Source: 2-02-FULL-45-10 sp964478235
GTDB taxonomy: Bacteria > Patescibacteriota > Patescibacteriia > Magasanikbacterales > GWA2-37-8
Length of the DNA stretch: 64,000 nt
Assembly: GCA_964478235.1 (NCBI GenBank)
Contig: CAYZGX010000002.1
Location: 27,278 to 91,277, forward strand
Direction of reading: 5' to 3'
Part shown: piece by piece, positions 1-8,839 of the stretch
Position numbering within the stretch: the stretch's first letter is position 1
Layout of the letters: each line of letters opens with the position of its first letter
Made by a program: the position numbers and the translations under genes
The notes under the pieces: generated by a model
Told to the model about the DNA's origin: nothing
The model's input: the letters and a program-made list of their open reading frames with translations, nothing else
The model's database searches: none

Positions 1-779
1 TTCTTAAGTAATTTTTGATAAAAACTATACAATTGTTTTTTACGACCATGAATATCCAAATAGTGGATGCCGGCATCCTTTAATTCTTTTTTAATAACAT
101 CAAGAATAGATTCAATATAGCCTTCGCCGTCGTGAATCAGCTGGTCACGCAGGGCAACGGTGCGAGTGTAATCTTCGGGATAGACATAGGGGAAAGCTAA
201 GTCTTCAAGCATACCTTTGAACTCGCCCATACCAAGACGGTGGGCGATAGGAGCATAGATTTCTAAACTCTCAAGAGCGACTCGACGACGTTTTTCTTCA
301 GGAAGATATTCGAGTGTGCTCAAGTTGTGGATGCGGTCAGCAAATTTGATAATCATCACGCGGACATCTTCGGCCATCGCTACGAACATCTTGCGGAGGT
401 TTTCAATATAGCGCTCGACGCCGCGGTATTTGAGTTTGCCGAGTTTGGTGACGCCTTCAATCATCGAGGCGATATCCGGGCCAAAATCTTTAGCGATTTC
501 TTCAATCGTGAGCGAAGTATCTTCGGGAGCGTCGTGCAGAAGGGCAGCTGCGATAATAGAAGCATCCATGCGCATGGTAGCGAGGATGTAGGCAGCGCCC
601 AGCGGGTGGATAAGGTAGGGCTCACCCGATTTGCGCACCTGTCCCTCATGTGCCTTTTTTGCCACTTCAAACGCCAAAATAACCATCTCAATTTCAGATG
701 GTCTCGTATAGCGCTTGATCAGCTCAATAATGTGATCAATGCTTAAATTGGCAGGGAAGTCGACTTTGTACGAAGGCAT
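1..779 (-). CDS. rel: RelA/SpoT-family (p)ppGpp synthetase/hydrolase, N-terminal part
   Basis: A frame opens at the ATG at 779 and runs off the left edge of the window, giving about 259 residues. Seen: an HD hydrolase domain with HPLGAAYILA, ALLHDAPEDTS, EGVTKLGKLKY and FADRIHNL, the core of the Mn-dependent (p)ppGpp hydrolase half of Rel/SpoT enzymes. The synthetase, TGS and ACT domains, if present, lie outside the window, so hydrolase versus bifunctional enzyme cannot be decided. It lies downstream of topA on the same strand but has its own promoter, whose -35 box overlaps the topA stop codon. Confidence 0.9.
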   Translation of the reverse strand, partial: MPSYKVDFPANLSIDHIIELIKRYTRPSEIEMVILAFEVAKKAHEGQVRKSGEPYLIHPLGAAYILATMRMDASIIAAALLHDAPEDTSLTIEEIAKDFGPDIASMIEGVTKLGKLKYRGVERYIENLRKMFVAMAEDVRVMIIKFADRIHNLSTLEYLPEEKRRRVALESLEIYAPIAHRLGMGEFKGMLEDLAFPYVYPEDYTRTVALRDQLIHDGEGYIESILDVIKKELKDAGIHYLDIHGRKKQLYSFYQKLLK

Positions 780-806
780 ACTACAGGTTAGACAAGTCTG
801 TGCTGT

Positions 807-835
807 AGTATAGAAGCTGGCGCGGTTTATGGCAA
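807..835 (-). promoter_or_regulatory. promoter of rel
   Basis: On the minus strand TTGCCA is followed after 17 bases by TATACT, about 28 bases before the rel start codon. The -35 box overlaps the end of topA, so rel can be transcribed separately. Confidence 0.6.
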
Positions 836-3064
836 GGTGGTCTCTACGGCCGCCTCTTTGGTGAAGGAGCACTCTTTGTTGCTACATTTGATAGCGCCTT
901 TGGCAGCAAACACGAGCGGTTGTGAGCAGGTTGGGCAGGCTTCGCCGGTTGGTTTTTCCCAAACAGCAAAATCACACTCTGGATAACGGTTACAACCGTA
1001 GAAAATCTTGCGACGCTTACTGCGTTTTTCTACAATGTCACCTTCTTTACACTTTGGACATTTGAGATTGAGTTTAACATCAATACTCTTAATATTTTTA
1101 CAGGTTGGATAGTTGGAGCAACCAAGAAATGGCCCAAAGCGACCCATACGGTGCATCATCGGGGAACCGCATTTTTCACAGATTTGATCAGTTGGTTCGG
1201 CAGCAGCCATCGCTTTTTCTTCGGTGCCAAAAGGTTTGGTACTCTTACATTCTGGATAGCCAGTACAAGCCAAGAATTTTCCAAAGCGACCGACTTTAAC
1301 AATCATTGGTTTGCCGCATTTAGCACACACTTCATCAGTGGCTTCTTCGGTGAGTGCTTTTTTCTCGAGCTCGGCATCTTTTTTATCCAAGTTTTCTTTG
1401 AATGGGGTATAAAATTCTTTAATAACCGGTTGCCATTCACGTTCGCCGCGAGCGATTTCATCAAAATGCTCTTCCATTTCAGCGGTAAATTGAAAATCGA
1501 CGACATGGGGAAAATGTTCTACCAACAAATCGTTGACGGTGTAGGCGATTTCTTTAGGGAATAATTTTTTCTTGTCATCACGCTCAACATAACCACGGTC
1601 TTCGATGGTAGCAATAGTTGGGGCGTAGGTACTTGGGCGACCGATACCAAATTCTTCAAGCGATTTAACCAATGTCGCGTCAGAATAGCGAGCTGGTGGT
1701 TCGGTGAAGTGTTGTTCTGGTTTGAGCTCATCACAGGTAACTTTTTCGCCAACCGTTAATTTTGGCAAAAGATTTTCTTTGGTTTTGTCAGGATAGAGTT
1801 TTAGGAAACCTTCGAATAACACTGTTTGACCAGTGGCGTGGAAGCTGTATTTATTGGTGCTTTCAAGATCAATAGTTGCTGAATTAATATCAGCAGCAGC
1901 CATTTGAGTGGCGACAGCACGGTTCCAGATAAGGGTGTAAAGACGAAGCTGATTTTTGTCGAGGTGCGACGCTATATCGTCAGGGGTACGGCTTGCTTCG
2001 GTTGGGCGAATAGCTTCGTGAGCTTCTTGAGCACCTTTGCTTTTGTTTTTAAAAGTGCGCGGTTCTTTGATTTGGTATTTAGCACCAAACGATTTACCGA
2101 TTAATTCGTGCGCATCAGCGACAAATTTTTCTGACAAGTTTACAGCGTCAGTACGCATGTAGGTGATAAGACCGACTGAACCTTCGCCGGCCAATTCCAC
2201 ACCTTCATAGAGTTGTTGCGCCAAGCGCATGGTTTGCTTGGCAGAAAAGCCGAGCTGATGGTTGGCGTCCTGTTGGAGACTGGAAGTAGTATAAGGAGCA
2301 AGCGGGTTACGCTTAGTTTGTTTTTCCTCAACCTCAGTAATAGTGTAGGTGGTATTTTTGAGATCTTTTACAATCGCATCAACTGTGGCCTGGTCTTTGA
2401 GATCAAGCTTTTCAACTTTCTTGCCTTTGATAAGGTTGAGCTTGGCTTCAAAATTTTCTTTGGCATCAAGCGGACGGAACAAGCCTTCGATAGACCAGTA
2501 TTCTTCTGGTTTGAAAGCGGTAATTTCTCGCTCACGTTCAACGACAAGACGGACAGCGACAGATTGTACGCGACCAGCTGACAACCCTTTGGCAATTTTG
2601 CGCCACAAGAAAGGGGAGAGGTTATAACCAACCAAGCGGTCAAGCACACGACGAGCTTGTTGCGCATCAACCAAACTTAGATCAAGCGCTCGAGGATGTT
2701 CAATCGCTTCAAGGAGAGCAGTCTTGGTAATTTCATGAAAAACAATACGCTTAGCCTTGGATGGGGCGATATCAAGCAAATTGGCTAAATGAAAAGAAAT
2801 AGCCTCACCTTCACGGTCGCCGTCAGTTGCAAATAGGATTTCGTCAGCTTTTTTGGCAGCGTCTTTGAGCTCTTTAATAACCTTGGTTTTGTCGCGGCTA
2901 TTAATATAGTGAGGGGTAAAATTGTTCTCAACGTCAACGCCGATCTTGCTTTTTGGAAGATCGCGGACATGACCAAAAGACGACTTGACCACGTAGTCCT
3001 TACCAAGGAATTTGGTGATAGTTTTGGCTTTGGTTGGGGATTCTACGATGACGAGAGTGCGCAT
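827..3064 (-). CDS. topA: DNA topoisomerase I
   Basis: Type IA topoisomerase of 745 residues, which relaxes negative supercoils by transient single-strand cleavage. The N-terminal Toprim domain starts with LVIVESPTKAKTI and holds the metal motif DGDREGEAI (about residues 81-89). The catalytic tyrosine lies in GLITYMRTDAVNLS (Tyr302). The C-terminus carries four C4 zinc ribbons (CAKCGKP, CEKCGSP, CPKCKEG, CPTCSQP). Length and architecture are normal. It is transcribed from its own promoter, divergently from the small gene at 3161, and is followed by rel. Confidence 0.98.
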   Translation of the reverse strand: MRTLVIVESPTKAKTITKFLGKDYVVKSSFGHVRDLPKSKIGVDVENNFTPHYINSRDKTKVIKELKDAAKKADEILFATDGDREGEAISFHLANLLDIAPSKAKRIVFHEITKTALLEAIEHPRALDLSLVDAQQARRVLDRLVGYNLSPFLWRKIAKGLSAGRVQSVAVRLVVEREREITAFKPEEYWSIEGLFRPLDAKENFEAKLNLIKGKKVEKLDLKDQATVDAIVKDLKNTTYTITEVEEKQTKRNPLAPYTTSSLQQDANHQLGFSAKQTMRLAQQLYEGVELAGEGSVGLITYMRTDAVNLSEKFVADAHELIGKSFGAKYQIKEPRTFKNKSKGAQEAHEAIRPTEASRTPDDIASHLDKNQLRLYTLIWNRAVATQMAAADINSATIDLESTNKYSFHATGQTVLFEGFLKLYPDKTKENLLPKLTVGEKVTCDELKPEQHFTEPPARYSDATLVKSLEEFGIGRPSTYAPTIATIEDRGYVERDDKKKLFPKEIAYTVNDLLVEHFPHVVDFQFTAEMEEHFDEIARGEREWQPVIKEFYTPFKENLDKKDAELEKKALTEEATDEVCAKCGKPMIVKVGRFGKFLACTGYPECKSTKPFGTEEKAMAAAEPTDQICEKCGSPMMHRMGRFGPFLGCSNYPTCKNIKSIDVKLNLKCPKCKEGDIVEKRSKRRKIFYGCNRYPECDFAVWEKPTGEACPTCSQPLVFAAKGAIKCSNKECSFTKEAAVETTLP

Positions 3065-3086
3065 AGGTAAGCGTTATAATGCCCAT

Positions 3087-3115
3087 AGAATACCGGTTTT
3101 TGCCCGTTTTGTCAA
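3087..3115 (-). promoter_or_regulatory. promoter of topA
   Basis: TTGACA, 17-base spacer, TATTCT on the minus strand, with a predicted transcript start just upstream of the ATG at 3064. A plus-strand promoter for the gene at 3161 (TTGCCC-N17-TACTAT) overlaps it, giving a compact divergent pair. Confidence 0.75.
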
Positions 3116-3160
3116 TTTTTGCTACTATAAAGGCACGCTTTTAGCCTTATCCTTCTACCT

Positions 3161-3607
3161 ATGGAAACTGAAAACCAGCAACCTGATCTCACCCGCCGGA
3201 TTGATCCCGTACTCGATGCGGCCGATGACCGCCTAAAGAAAAATGCCGGTAAAGAAAAACCGCTTCCTCGACAAGAGCAGGCTGTAGTGATAGACAGTGG
3301 TTATAAGGCTGAAGTGCTAGCAAAAAATGAGGCAAAAATGATGCAAGCTGAAGCCTTAAAGAAAGCTCGTGAGGATCGTTTTAAAGATTCAAACTATGTG
3401 CAAGAGTTACGAGGTGTTTTTCAAGCTCTTCAGCGTGGTGAATTGACGACTGATATTGACCGTCAAAAATTAGATGATATTGAAGCTTTAATTGATTTTA
3501 GCAAAAATGTTAAAGAGACAATGGATAAGGGGCATACTATGGTTTTTGATATGCACACCTCGGACGTCGCTGCGCAAGTGCTGACTAAACCAAAAAAAGT
3601 ATCGTGA
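3161..3607 (+). CDS. small charged hypothetical protein, possibly continuing through an in-frame UGA to 3721
   Basis: 148 residues, rich in charged residues and probably helical, no recognised family. The frame stops at TGA (3605-3607). The same frame then stays open for 37 more codons to a TAA at 3719-3721, and the extra segment has a normal-looking C-terminus: a proline-rich linker followed by EKKKGFLARLFG. The nearest terminator hairpin lies after 3721, not after 3607. This suggests either stop-codon readthrough or a recent nonsense change or sequencing error in a longer 186-codon gene. Function unknown. Confidence 0.6.
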   Translation: METENQQPDLTRRIDPVLDAADDRLKKNAGKEKPLPRQEQAVVIDSGYKAEVLAKNEAKMMQAEALKKAREDRFKDSNYVQELRGVFQALQRGELTTDIDRQKLDDIEALIDFSKNVKETMDKGHTMVFDMHTSDVAAQVLTKPKKVS

Positions 3608-3731
3608 CCTAGAGCCGGTGAGCCTCGTGGGAGCACTAGAGGGCGCCAAGATATTTCCCCAGTCAAACCACCAACTCCGCCTGAAAAGAAGAAAGGTTTT
3701 CTCGCTCGATTATTTGGTTAAGCATTTGTAT

Positions 3732-3763
3732 AAAACCGGCAAACATACTTTGTCGGTTTTTTT
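3732..3763 (+). terminator. intrinsic terminator, probably bidirectional
   Basis: Stem AAAACCG-CAAA pairing with TTTG-CGGTTTT around a five-base loop, followed by T residues. It sits after the second stop (3721) of the small gene and overlaps the end of the convergent dprA gene. Confidence 0.75.
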
Positions 3764-4646
3764 ATTTGCGCTGTTTAGTTGGTGCGTAGTGAACGGCGTC
3801 AATTTTGATAATAAGACCGCTTAATTCCAAGGTAGTGAGCGTGCCAAGGAGGAGGGTATTAGACAAGTGGGTGAGCGTGGTAAGTTCATCGATTGTTCGG
3901 GGCATAATGGTGATTTCGGTCAGAACGATCTGCTCGGTTTCGGATAATGACAAGACCGGAGTGTTTACTTCTTGAATCACTGTGAGATGAAATAGTTCTA
4001 AAACATCTTCCACACTGGTAATAATAGAGGCTCCGCGTTTAATAAGGCTATTGCAACCTCGACCATAGAGCGAGGTAGTGGGGTGGGGCACAGCCATCAC
4101 TTCACGACCATATTCGAGAGCGTGGTAGGCGGTGATGAGTGCGCCGGATTTTTCGGGTGCTTCGACTACCAGCGTGCCGTGGGTAAGGCCAGCAATAATT
4201 CGATTGCGAGCAGGGAAGGAGTATTGGGTGGGCCTAAAACCTTCTGGATATTCGCTCATAAGCGCTCCGCCAGAAGCAATAATTGTGTCAGCCAAGCCTC
4301 GGTGTGAGGCTGGATACACTGTGTGTTCATCAACTCCAGAGCCAAGAACAGCGAGCGTGGTTCCGCCGGCACGCAGGACCGCTTCGTGTACTTTACCATC
4401 AATGCCGAGAGCCAGACCGCTCACGACCACCACTCCAATCCGAGCCAGTTCAAAAGACAACATTTCGGCCATATAGATACCATACGGGGTGGGGCGACGA
4501 GTGCCGACAATAGCAATATGCGGACGAGCGTCATCGGGCAGTGCTCCACGCACAAAAAGAGTATCCGGCGGACTGTGTATTTCGGCTAAACGGAGTGGGT
4601 AGTCGGTGTCGGAGCTCTGAATAGTGCGAATGTCTTCATGAGGCAT
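3762..4646 (-). CDS. dprA: DNA-processing protein DprA
   Basis: 294 residues. DprA loads RecA on incoming single-stranded DNA during natural transformation. The Rossmann-like core shows IAIVGTRRPTPYG, VVSGLALGIDGKVHEAVL and TLAVLGSGVDEHTVYP, all characteristic of the family. The last roughly 70 residues look like the winged-helix DML1 domain. Downstream of pth on the same strand, with a terminator hairpin between them, so expression may be attenuated. No Shine-Dalgarno sequence is evident; the ATG at 4646 is the best start. Confidence 0.95.
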   Translation of the reverse strand: MPHEDIRTIQSSDTDYPLRLAEIHSPPDTLFVRGALPDDARPHIAIVGTRRPTPYGIYMAEMLSFELARIGVVVVSGLALGIDGKVHEAVLRAGGTTLAVLGSGVDEHTVYPASHRGLADTIIASGGALMSEYPEGFRPTQYSFPARNRIIAGLTHGTLVVEAPEKSGALITAYHALEYGREVMAVPHPTTSLYGRGCNSLIKRGASIITSVEDVLELFHLTVIQEVNTPVLSLSETEQIVLTEITIMPRTIDELTTLTHLSNTLLLGTLTTLELSGLIIKIDAVHYAPTKQRK

Positions 4647-4648
4647 AT

Positions 4649-4679
4649 AAAAAAAGATAGACTATTGTCGTAGTCTATC
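4649..4679 (-). terminator. intrinsic terminator after pth
   Basis: On the minus strand a nine-base-pair stem, GATAGACTA with TAGTCTATC, is followed by seven T. It ends three bases before the dprA ATG, so dprA must be reached by readthrough or an unseen promoter. Confidence 0.8.
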
Positions 4680-4699
4680 AGGCGGGAGATAAAGAAAAG

Positions 4700-5230
4700 T
4701 TAAAGTAGTTGGCGAAGGTTATCAATAGCGTGATTGAAGATCTCGGATAGATGTTGCTGTTCTTCTTTGGTAAACTTCCCAAGAACAAAGTCAGCCGTGT
4801 CAGCAATAGGAGTTTCTTTGGGAGCAACACCAATGCGGAAACGAGTGAAATCGTTGGTACCAACTTTATCAATAATGGATTTCACACCATTATGACCAGC
4901 GGCGCCGCGAGCACTTTGAATGCGGATAGTGCCTAAAGGAATATCTTTATCGTCGTGAATAACAATGAGATCTTTTGGGGTGAGTTTGTAATAGGAGAGG
5001 AGGGCTTGAACAGCGTCACCAGAATTATTCATGAAAGTTTGCGGCTTCGCCAAGACAACGCGCTTGTCATAGAGTGCGGTTTTACAAATTTCGGCATGAT
5101 TTTTTCTATCCGGAGTGAACTGCTCTTCTTCGGTCATAGAGAGAATTCTGTCGAGCGTCAAAAAACCAACATTGTGACGGGTGAACATGTATTCTCTGCC
5201 AGGATTGCCAAGACCGACAATAAGTTTCAT
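4700..5230 (-). CDS. pth: peptidyl-tRNA hydrolase
   Basis: 176 residues, slightly short for bacterial Pth but complete. It cleaves peptidyl-tRNA released by stalled ribosomes. Family motifs are present: KLIVGLGNPGREYMFTRHNVGF with the catalytic His in RHNVGF, KPQTFMNNSG, the active-site DDKDIPLG segment, and GAAGHNGVKSI. Twelve bases separate it from the upstream der gene, so der and pth are probably co-transcribed. Confidence 0.97.
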   Translation of the reverse strand: MKLIVGLGNPGREYMFTRHNVGFLTLDRILSMTEEEQFTPDRKNHAEICKTALYDKRVVLAKPQTFMNNSGDAVQALLSYYKLTPKDLIVIHDDKDIPLGTIRIQSARGAAGHNGVKSIIDKVGTNDFTRFRIGVAPKETPIADTADFVLGKFTKEEQQHLSEIFNHAIDNLRQLL

Positions 5231-5242
5231 ACAAATAAGACG

Positions 5243-6637
5243 TTAGTCTTTTGGGGCGTAGGTATGATGTTTGAGTTTGCTGAGCTTCATGACGATTGGA
5301 GCGGCAAAGAAGCCGAATTCAGCACGGAGACGATTAGCTACGAAGTGTACATAGGACATGTGCACCGAAGTGTTGGATTTGATAACCATTTCAAACATTG
5401 GCGGATTAAAACCAAGTTGATTGAGGGCGACCACGCGAGGGTGGCGAACACCGCGGTCTTTGGTTGGGAGTTTTTTGCGGAGAGTGCGTTTCAAGAAGTC
5501 TTTCAAAACCAATTCATCAACGACGATCTGACGACCTTCCCAGGCTTGTTTGATGAGTGGATAAATTTGGTGTACACGGTATTCGGTTTTGGCACTGACA
5601 AATACCACTGGGGCATAGTCGAGGTGGGGGAACGAAACCAAAATATCTTTTTTAACATTATTGCGGAATTCATCACTATTGTCGTCGGCCTGATCCCATT
5701 TGTTGACTACGATAATCACACTGCGAGTGTGCTCGCGGAGTAAGCCGGCTAATTGCTGGTCTTGATCGGAAATTGGTTCGGTAGCATCGAGTACGAGTAG
5801 AACGATGTCGGATTTGTTTACCGTCGCAATACTTTTGCTAATACCCATTTTTTCGAGTTCGCCGGATACTTTTGTTTTTCGGCGGATACCAGCGGTGTCA
5901 ACGAAGAGAATGTGCTGACCGTCAACTTCAACGAGCGTATCGTGTGGTTCGCGAGTCGTATGTGGCATATCACTTACAATAACACGATCTTCACCGATGA
6001 GTTTGTTGAAGAGAGATGATTTACCAACATTTGGTTTGCCCATGATGGACACCTTGATAAGCGAGATATCATCTTTGATAGCCTTAGGTCGGCGTTTTGT
6101 TTTATTGAGTTGTTTGAAAACCAAATCAAGCACGTCGCCGATGTTGCTACCATTGGCTGCTGAAGTTGGGGTTGGAGCACCAAAACCAAGCTTCATCCAT
6201 TCCTTGTTATACACTTCAGTGTGCAAAGCGATGGTGTCGGCTTTGTTGGCTACCAAGAGAACCGGTTTTTTATCAACATTTTTCTTGAGGCGTCGAGCGA
6301 GCTCGCGTTCTTGAGGGAGAATACCTGAGGTGATATCAATCACAAACACAATCACATCAGCTTCTTTGAGAGCAATTTCTGTTTGTTTAATAATATCGTC
6401 TTCGAGCGGAACTTCTTCAGAAAAAGTGAGACCGCCGGTATCAATCATGCGGAATTGTTTACCGCGCCAGGTAGCAATCGCAACATTGCGAGTGCGGGTG
6501 GTACCAGGGATGTCGGAAACGAGGGCTAAATTTTGCTCAATAATTTTATTGAAAAGAGATGATTTACCAACATTAACACGGCCAACCAGAGCAACGGTAG
6601 GAAGGTTATTATCAATAATTGTAGCAGGTGTGGCCAT
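5243..6637 (-). CDS. der: ribosome assembly GTPase Der (EngA)
   Basis: 464 residues with two tandem GTPase domains followed by a KH-like domain, an arrangement unique to Der, which acts in 50S subunit maturation. First domain: GRVNVGKSSLFNKI, DTGG and NKAD. Second domain: GKPNVGKSSLFNKL, DTAG and NKWD. Nine bases after the LCP gene, so an LCP-der-pth transcription unit is likely. Confidence 0.97.
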   Translation of the reverse strand: MATPATIIDNNLPTVALVGRVNVGKSSLFNKIIEQNLALVSDIPGTTRTRNVAIATWRGKQFRMIDTGGLTFSEEVPLEDDIIKQTEIALKEADVIVFVIDITSGILPQERELARRLKKNVDKKPVLLVANKADTIALHTEVYNKEWMKLGFGAPTPTSAANGSNIGDVLDLVFKQLNKTKRRPKAIKDDISLIKVSIMGKPNVGKSSLFNKLIGEDRVIVSDMPHTTREPHDTLVEVDGQHILFVDTAGIRRKTKVSGELEKMGISKSIATVNKSDIVLLVLDATEPISDQDQQLAGLLREHTRSVIIVVNKWDQADDNSDEFRNNVKKDILVSFPHLDYAPVVFVSAKTEYRVHQIYPLIKQAWEGRQIVVDELVLKDFLKRTLRKKLPTKDRGVRHPRVVALNQLGFNPPMFEMVIKSNTSVHMSYVHFVANRLRAEFGFFAAPIVMKLSKLKHHTYAPKD

Positions 6638-6646
6638 AATAGAGTT

Positions 6647-8104
6647 TTATTCTTTGGTGTCTGCGCCCAAGATAACAAGGACATCAGCTTCTTGGTTGTA
6701 TTTCATACCTGATTCGTCTTCGGTCGTCTCAGGGTTATTGTATCCAATGAGGAGCCAATCAGGCAAAACGGTGAGAACCGGCGCTTTGAGCTGATCGCTC
6801 AGAGCTTTGGTTGAAGCTCGAGAAACCGCTGGATTTAGCAAATAAATGGCTGTTTTCTCAATTGGGCGTTTTAAACTGTTCCCCACCGTTATAACAGAAA
6901 AACCCTTTTCTTGCAACCGTTCACGCATTCTAGCAGCCAAACCGACCCGCCAGGTGCCATTTTGAAGCTCCACCTTAAAGTTGGAATATACCACTGTCCC
7001 AGGGGTAGAAGTGGCTGGTTTTGGGTAGATTAAAGCTGGGGTGACCGCCAAAGAAGGGGTAGAAGTAGAGCTGAAAATACCAGCAATGGCAGTGTTGACG
7101 TTGGTGTAGTCGCCAGTCTTTGGGAAGAGGAGAAATGCTCCACTCTCGCCGGTGGTGCTCACCAAAAAACCAGCTGGAGAGTTATCAAGCACGAGATTTT
7201 TTGGTGAAGAGCCAAACTCGCCGGCCATGCGTGCAAGAGAGGTCAACTCAGTGATACTTAGATTAGTGGTGACATGAGCTTTGAGCGAACTTAAAATTTG
7301 TTGGATGGTGAGTGGGTTAGTGTAAGTACCAGCGGACAGAAGCTTTTGTTTGAGCGACAGGATTACCAGCTGTTGGCGACGAGCGCGAGCAAAGTCACCG
7401 CCTTCACCGTTGTTGCCGTGGCGTGAGCGGGCAAAGGTGAGGGCTGTTTCGCCGTTCATCGTTTGCGGACCAGCTTCAAAACGAACAGTGCGGAAACTAA
7501 AATTTTCTCCAGGGAATTGTGTATCAGTAAAGGTGGTTGGCACGTTGACCTGCACTCCACCGACCGCATCAATCATATCGGTAAACGCTTTGAAATCCAC
7601 GCGAATATAATAGGGGATAGGTTGGTCAAAGGTTTTTTCAAATACTTGGCGAGCAAATTCACCGCCCTGACCTGGCGACTGTGCTTCGCCGTAGGCCCCA
7701 GCGTAGTTAATTTTTCGGACACCTTGGTTAGGAATAGTGACGCCCAAATCACGAGGGATAGAGATCATTGCCACTTCTTTGGTGGACGGTTTAATGCTGA
7801 GAATTAGGTTGGTATCGGTGAGATAGGGACCGTCATGACCAGCACCACCCATGCCAAGAAGTAGAATATTAATTCTATCTTCAGCTTGTCCTTGGAGAGA
7901 TGGTTCATCGGCAAAAATAAAGTTTTTGACCGTTTGAAGCAAGCCTTGTTCGCGAGGGTGCAAAGTGACGCCGGCAATAGTGAACGAAGATAAAGCTGAC
8001 CAAAAAAGAGCGCATAATAAAAAAAGACCAGCAAAGAGACTGATGAAAATAAGCGGTCGTTTGGAAGATTTTTTGGGAAGTAAATTAACTGGTTCGTTAG
8101 TCAT
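6647..8104 (-). CDS. LytR-CpsA-Psr (LCP) family protein with C-terminal LytR_C domain
   Basis: Start placed at the ATG at 8104 (485 residues) because the promoter -10 box at 8140-8145 excludes the longer frame. A cytoplasmic N-terminus and one membrane helix (about residues 18-40) precede an extracellular LCP domain with NILLLGMGGAG, DTNLILSIKP, ISIPRDLGV and ALTFARSRHG. A LytR_C-like domain follows. LCP enzymes transfer glycopolymers onto peptidoglycan or other acceptors. The substrate here is unknown. Confidence 0.93.
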   Translation of the reverse strand: MTNEPVNLLPKKSSKRPLIFISLFAGLFLLCALFWSALSSFTIAGVTLHPREQGLLQTVKNFIFADEPSLQGQAEDRINILLLGMGGAGHDGPYLTDTNLILSIKPSTKEVAMISIPRDLGVTIPNQGVRKINYAGAYGEAQSPGQGGEFARQVFEKTFDQPIPYYIRVDFKAFTDMIDAVGGVQVNVPTTFTDTQFPGENFSFRTVRFEAGPQTMNGETALTFARSRHGNNGEGGDFARARRQQLVILSLKQKLLSAGTYTNPLTIQQILSSLKAHVTTNLSITELTSLARMAGEFGSSPKNLVLDNSPAGFLVSTTGESGAFLLFPKTGDYTNVNTAIAGIFSSTSTPSLAVTPALIYPKPATSTPGTVVYSNFKVELQNGTWRVGLAARMRERLQEKGFSVITVGNSLKRPIEKTAIYLLNPAVSRASTKALSDQLKAPVLTVLPDWLLIGYNNPETTEDESGMKYNQEADVLVILGADTKE

Positions 8105-8139
8105 ACAGAAAAAAAGGACGTCGCAAGCATCGTTGTATA

Positions 8140-8167
8140 AGTATACCACAGTAAAGGTATAAATCAA
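8140..8167 (-). promoter_or_regulatory. promoter of the LCP gene
   Basis: TTGATT, 16-base spacer, TATACT on the minus strand. It decides the start codon at 8104. It lies next to the plus-strand promoter of the divergent gene. Confidence 0.65.
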
Positions 8168-8169
8168 TC

Positions 8170-8199
8170 TTGGTTTTTTGTCGCCAGATATGCTATACT
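8170..8199 (+). promoter_or_regulatory. promoter of the membrane protein gene at 8235
   Basis: TTGGTT, 18-base spacer, TATACT, with a predicted leader of about 30 bases. Confidence 0.5.
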
Positions 8200-8234
8200 A
8201 AAGCCTAGTCTCTAGCTTTCTCAAAAAGAATAGT

Positions 8235-8738
8235 ATGCCAAAAGATCTTCTCAAAGAAAATGTGGCCACCGGACGGGTTGTCTATGAATGGTGGGTCAAA
8301 GAATACGAAAAAAGAGAGCGCTCCAAGCGCTGGTATATGATTGCTGCTATTAGTGTAGTGGGGCTTTTGGCGTACAGTCTTATTTCTCAAAATTATTTGT
8401 TTTCACTCATCGTCGTGTTATTTGGCATTATTGTCTATCTGCATGATATGCAGAATCCAATCGATGTTTATTTTGCTATCACCGAAGTAGGGGTTATTCT
8501 GGGTAAGAAATTTTATCGCTACAACGAACTTTCTACGTTTTGGATTATTTACAATCCGCCAGAGGTAAAAAATTTGTACTTTACCCTTAATAATATGGTA
8601 AAACATCGTTTACAAGTGCCTCTCCTTGATTATGATCCACGTCCGGTTCGTGACTATCTTAAAAAATTCCTCAAAGAAGATTTAGATCAAGAAGAAGAGC
8701 CGATGAGTGATCGCCTCGCTCGCACCTTTAAACTCTAG
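8235..8738 (+). CDS. conserved membrane protein, unknown function
   Basis: 167 residues. A charged N-terminal segment with VYEWWVKEYEKRERSKRW is followed by two adjacent membrane helices (about residues 36-75) and a cytoplasmic tail that could fold as a small beta-rich, PH-like domain and ends in an acidic helix. I recognise the general type from Patescibacteria genomes but know no function. Monocistronic, divergent from the LCP gene, followed by the palindrome that holds the tRNA-Arg promoter. Confidence 0.8.
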   Translation: MPKDLLKENVATGRVVYEWWVKEYEKRERSKRWYMIAAISVVGLLAYSLISQNYLFSLIVVLFGIIVYLHDMQNPIDVYFAITEVGVILGKKFYRYNELSTFWIIYNPPEVKNLYFTLNNMVKHRLQVPLLDYDPRPVRDYLKKFLKEDLDQEEEPMSDRLARTFKL

Positions 8739-8749
8739 AAGCCTACAGT

Positions 8750-8828
8750 AACAAACGCCATTGTAAGCGCAAAATCGTACCTACTGGACTTGACAAAAAC
8801 GGTACGAACGCTTACAATGGCGTTTGTT
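8750..8828. repeat. 20-bp perfect inverted repeat enclosing the tRNA-Arg promoter
   Basis: Arms at 8750-8769 and 8809-8828 are exact reverse complements. A nested pair, CGTACC and GGTACG, lies inside. The right arm contains the -10 box of the tRNA promoter. It could end the upstream transcript, bind a dimeric regulator, or extrude as a cruciform. Confidence 0.85.
8790..8818 (+). promoter_or_regulatory. promoter of tRNA-Arg
   Basis: Consensus -35 TTGACA, exactly 17 bases, then TACAAT. Transcription would start about 15 bases before the tRNA 5' end. Confidence 0.85.
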
Positions 8829-8839
8829 ATCTAGCCCCT

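Noticed and set aside
327..746. Plus-strand open frame of 139 codons
   Set aside because: Antisense to the rel gene, which has clear HD motifs; the plus frame has no motif and no promoter.
3605..3607. UGA recoded as glycine (as in Gracilibacteria or Absconditabacteria)
   Set aside because: Long genes contain no in-frame TGA and several end with TGA, so code 11 applies to the genome.
4955..5743. Plus-strand open frame of 262 codons
   Set aside because: Lies over pth and der in antisense; a mirror of their codon pattern.
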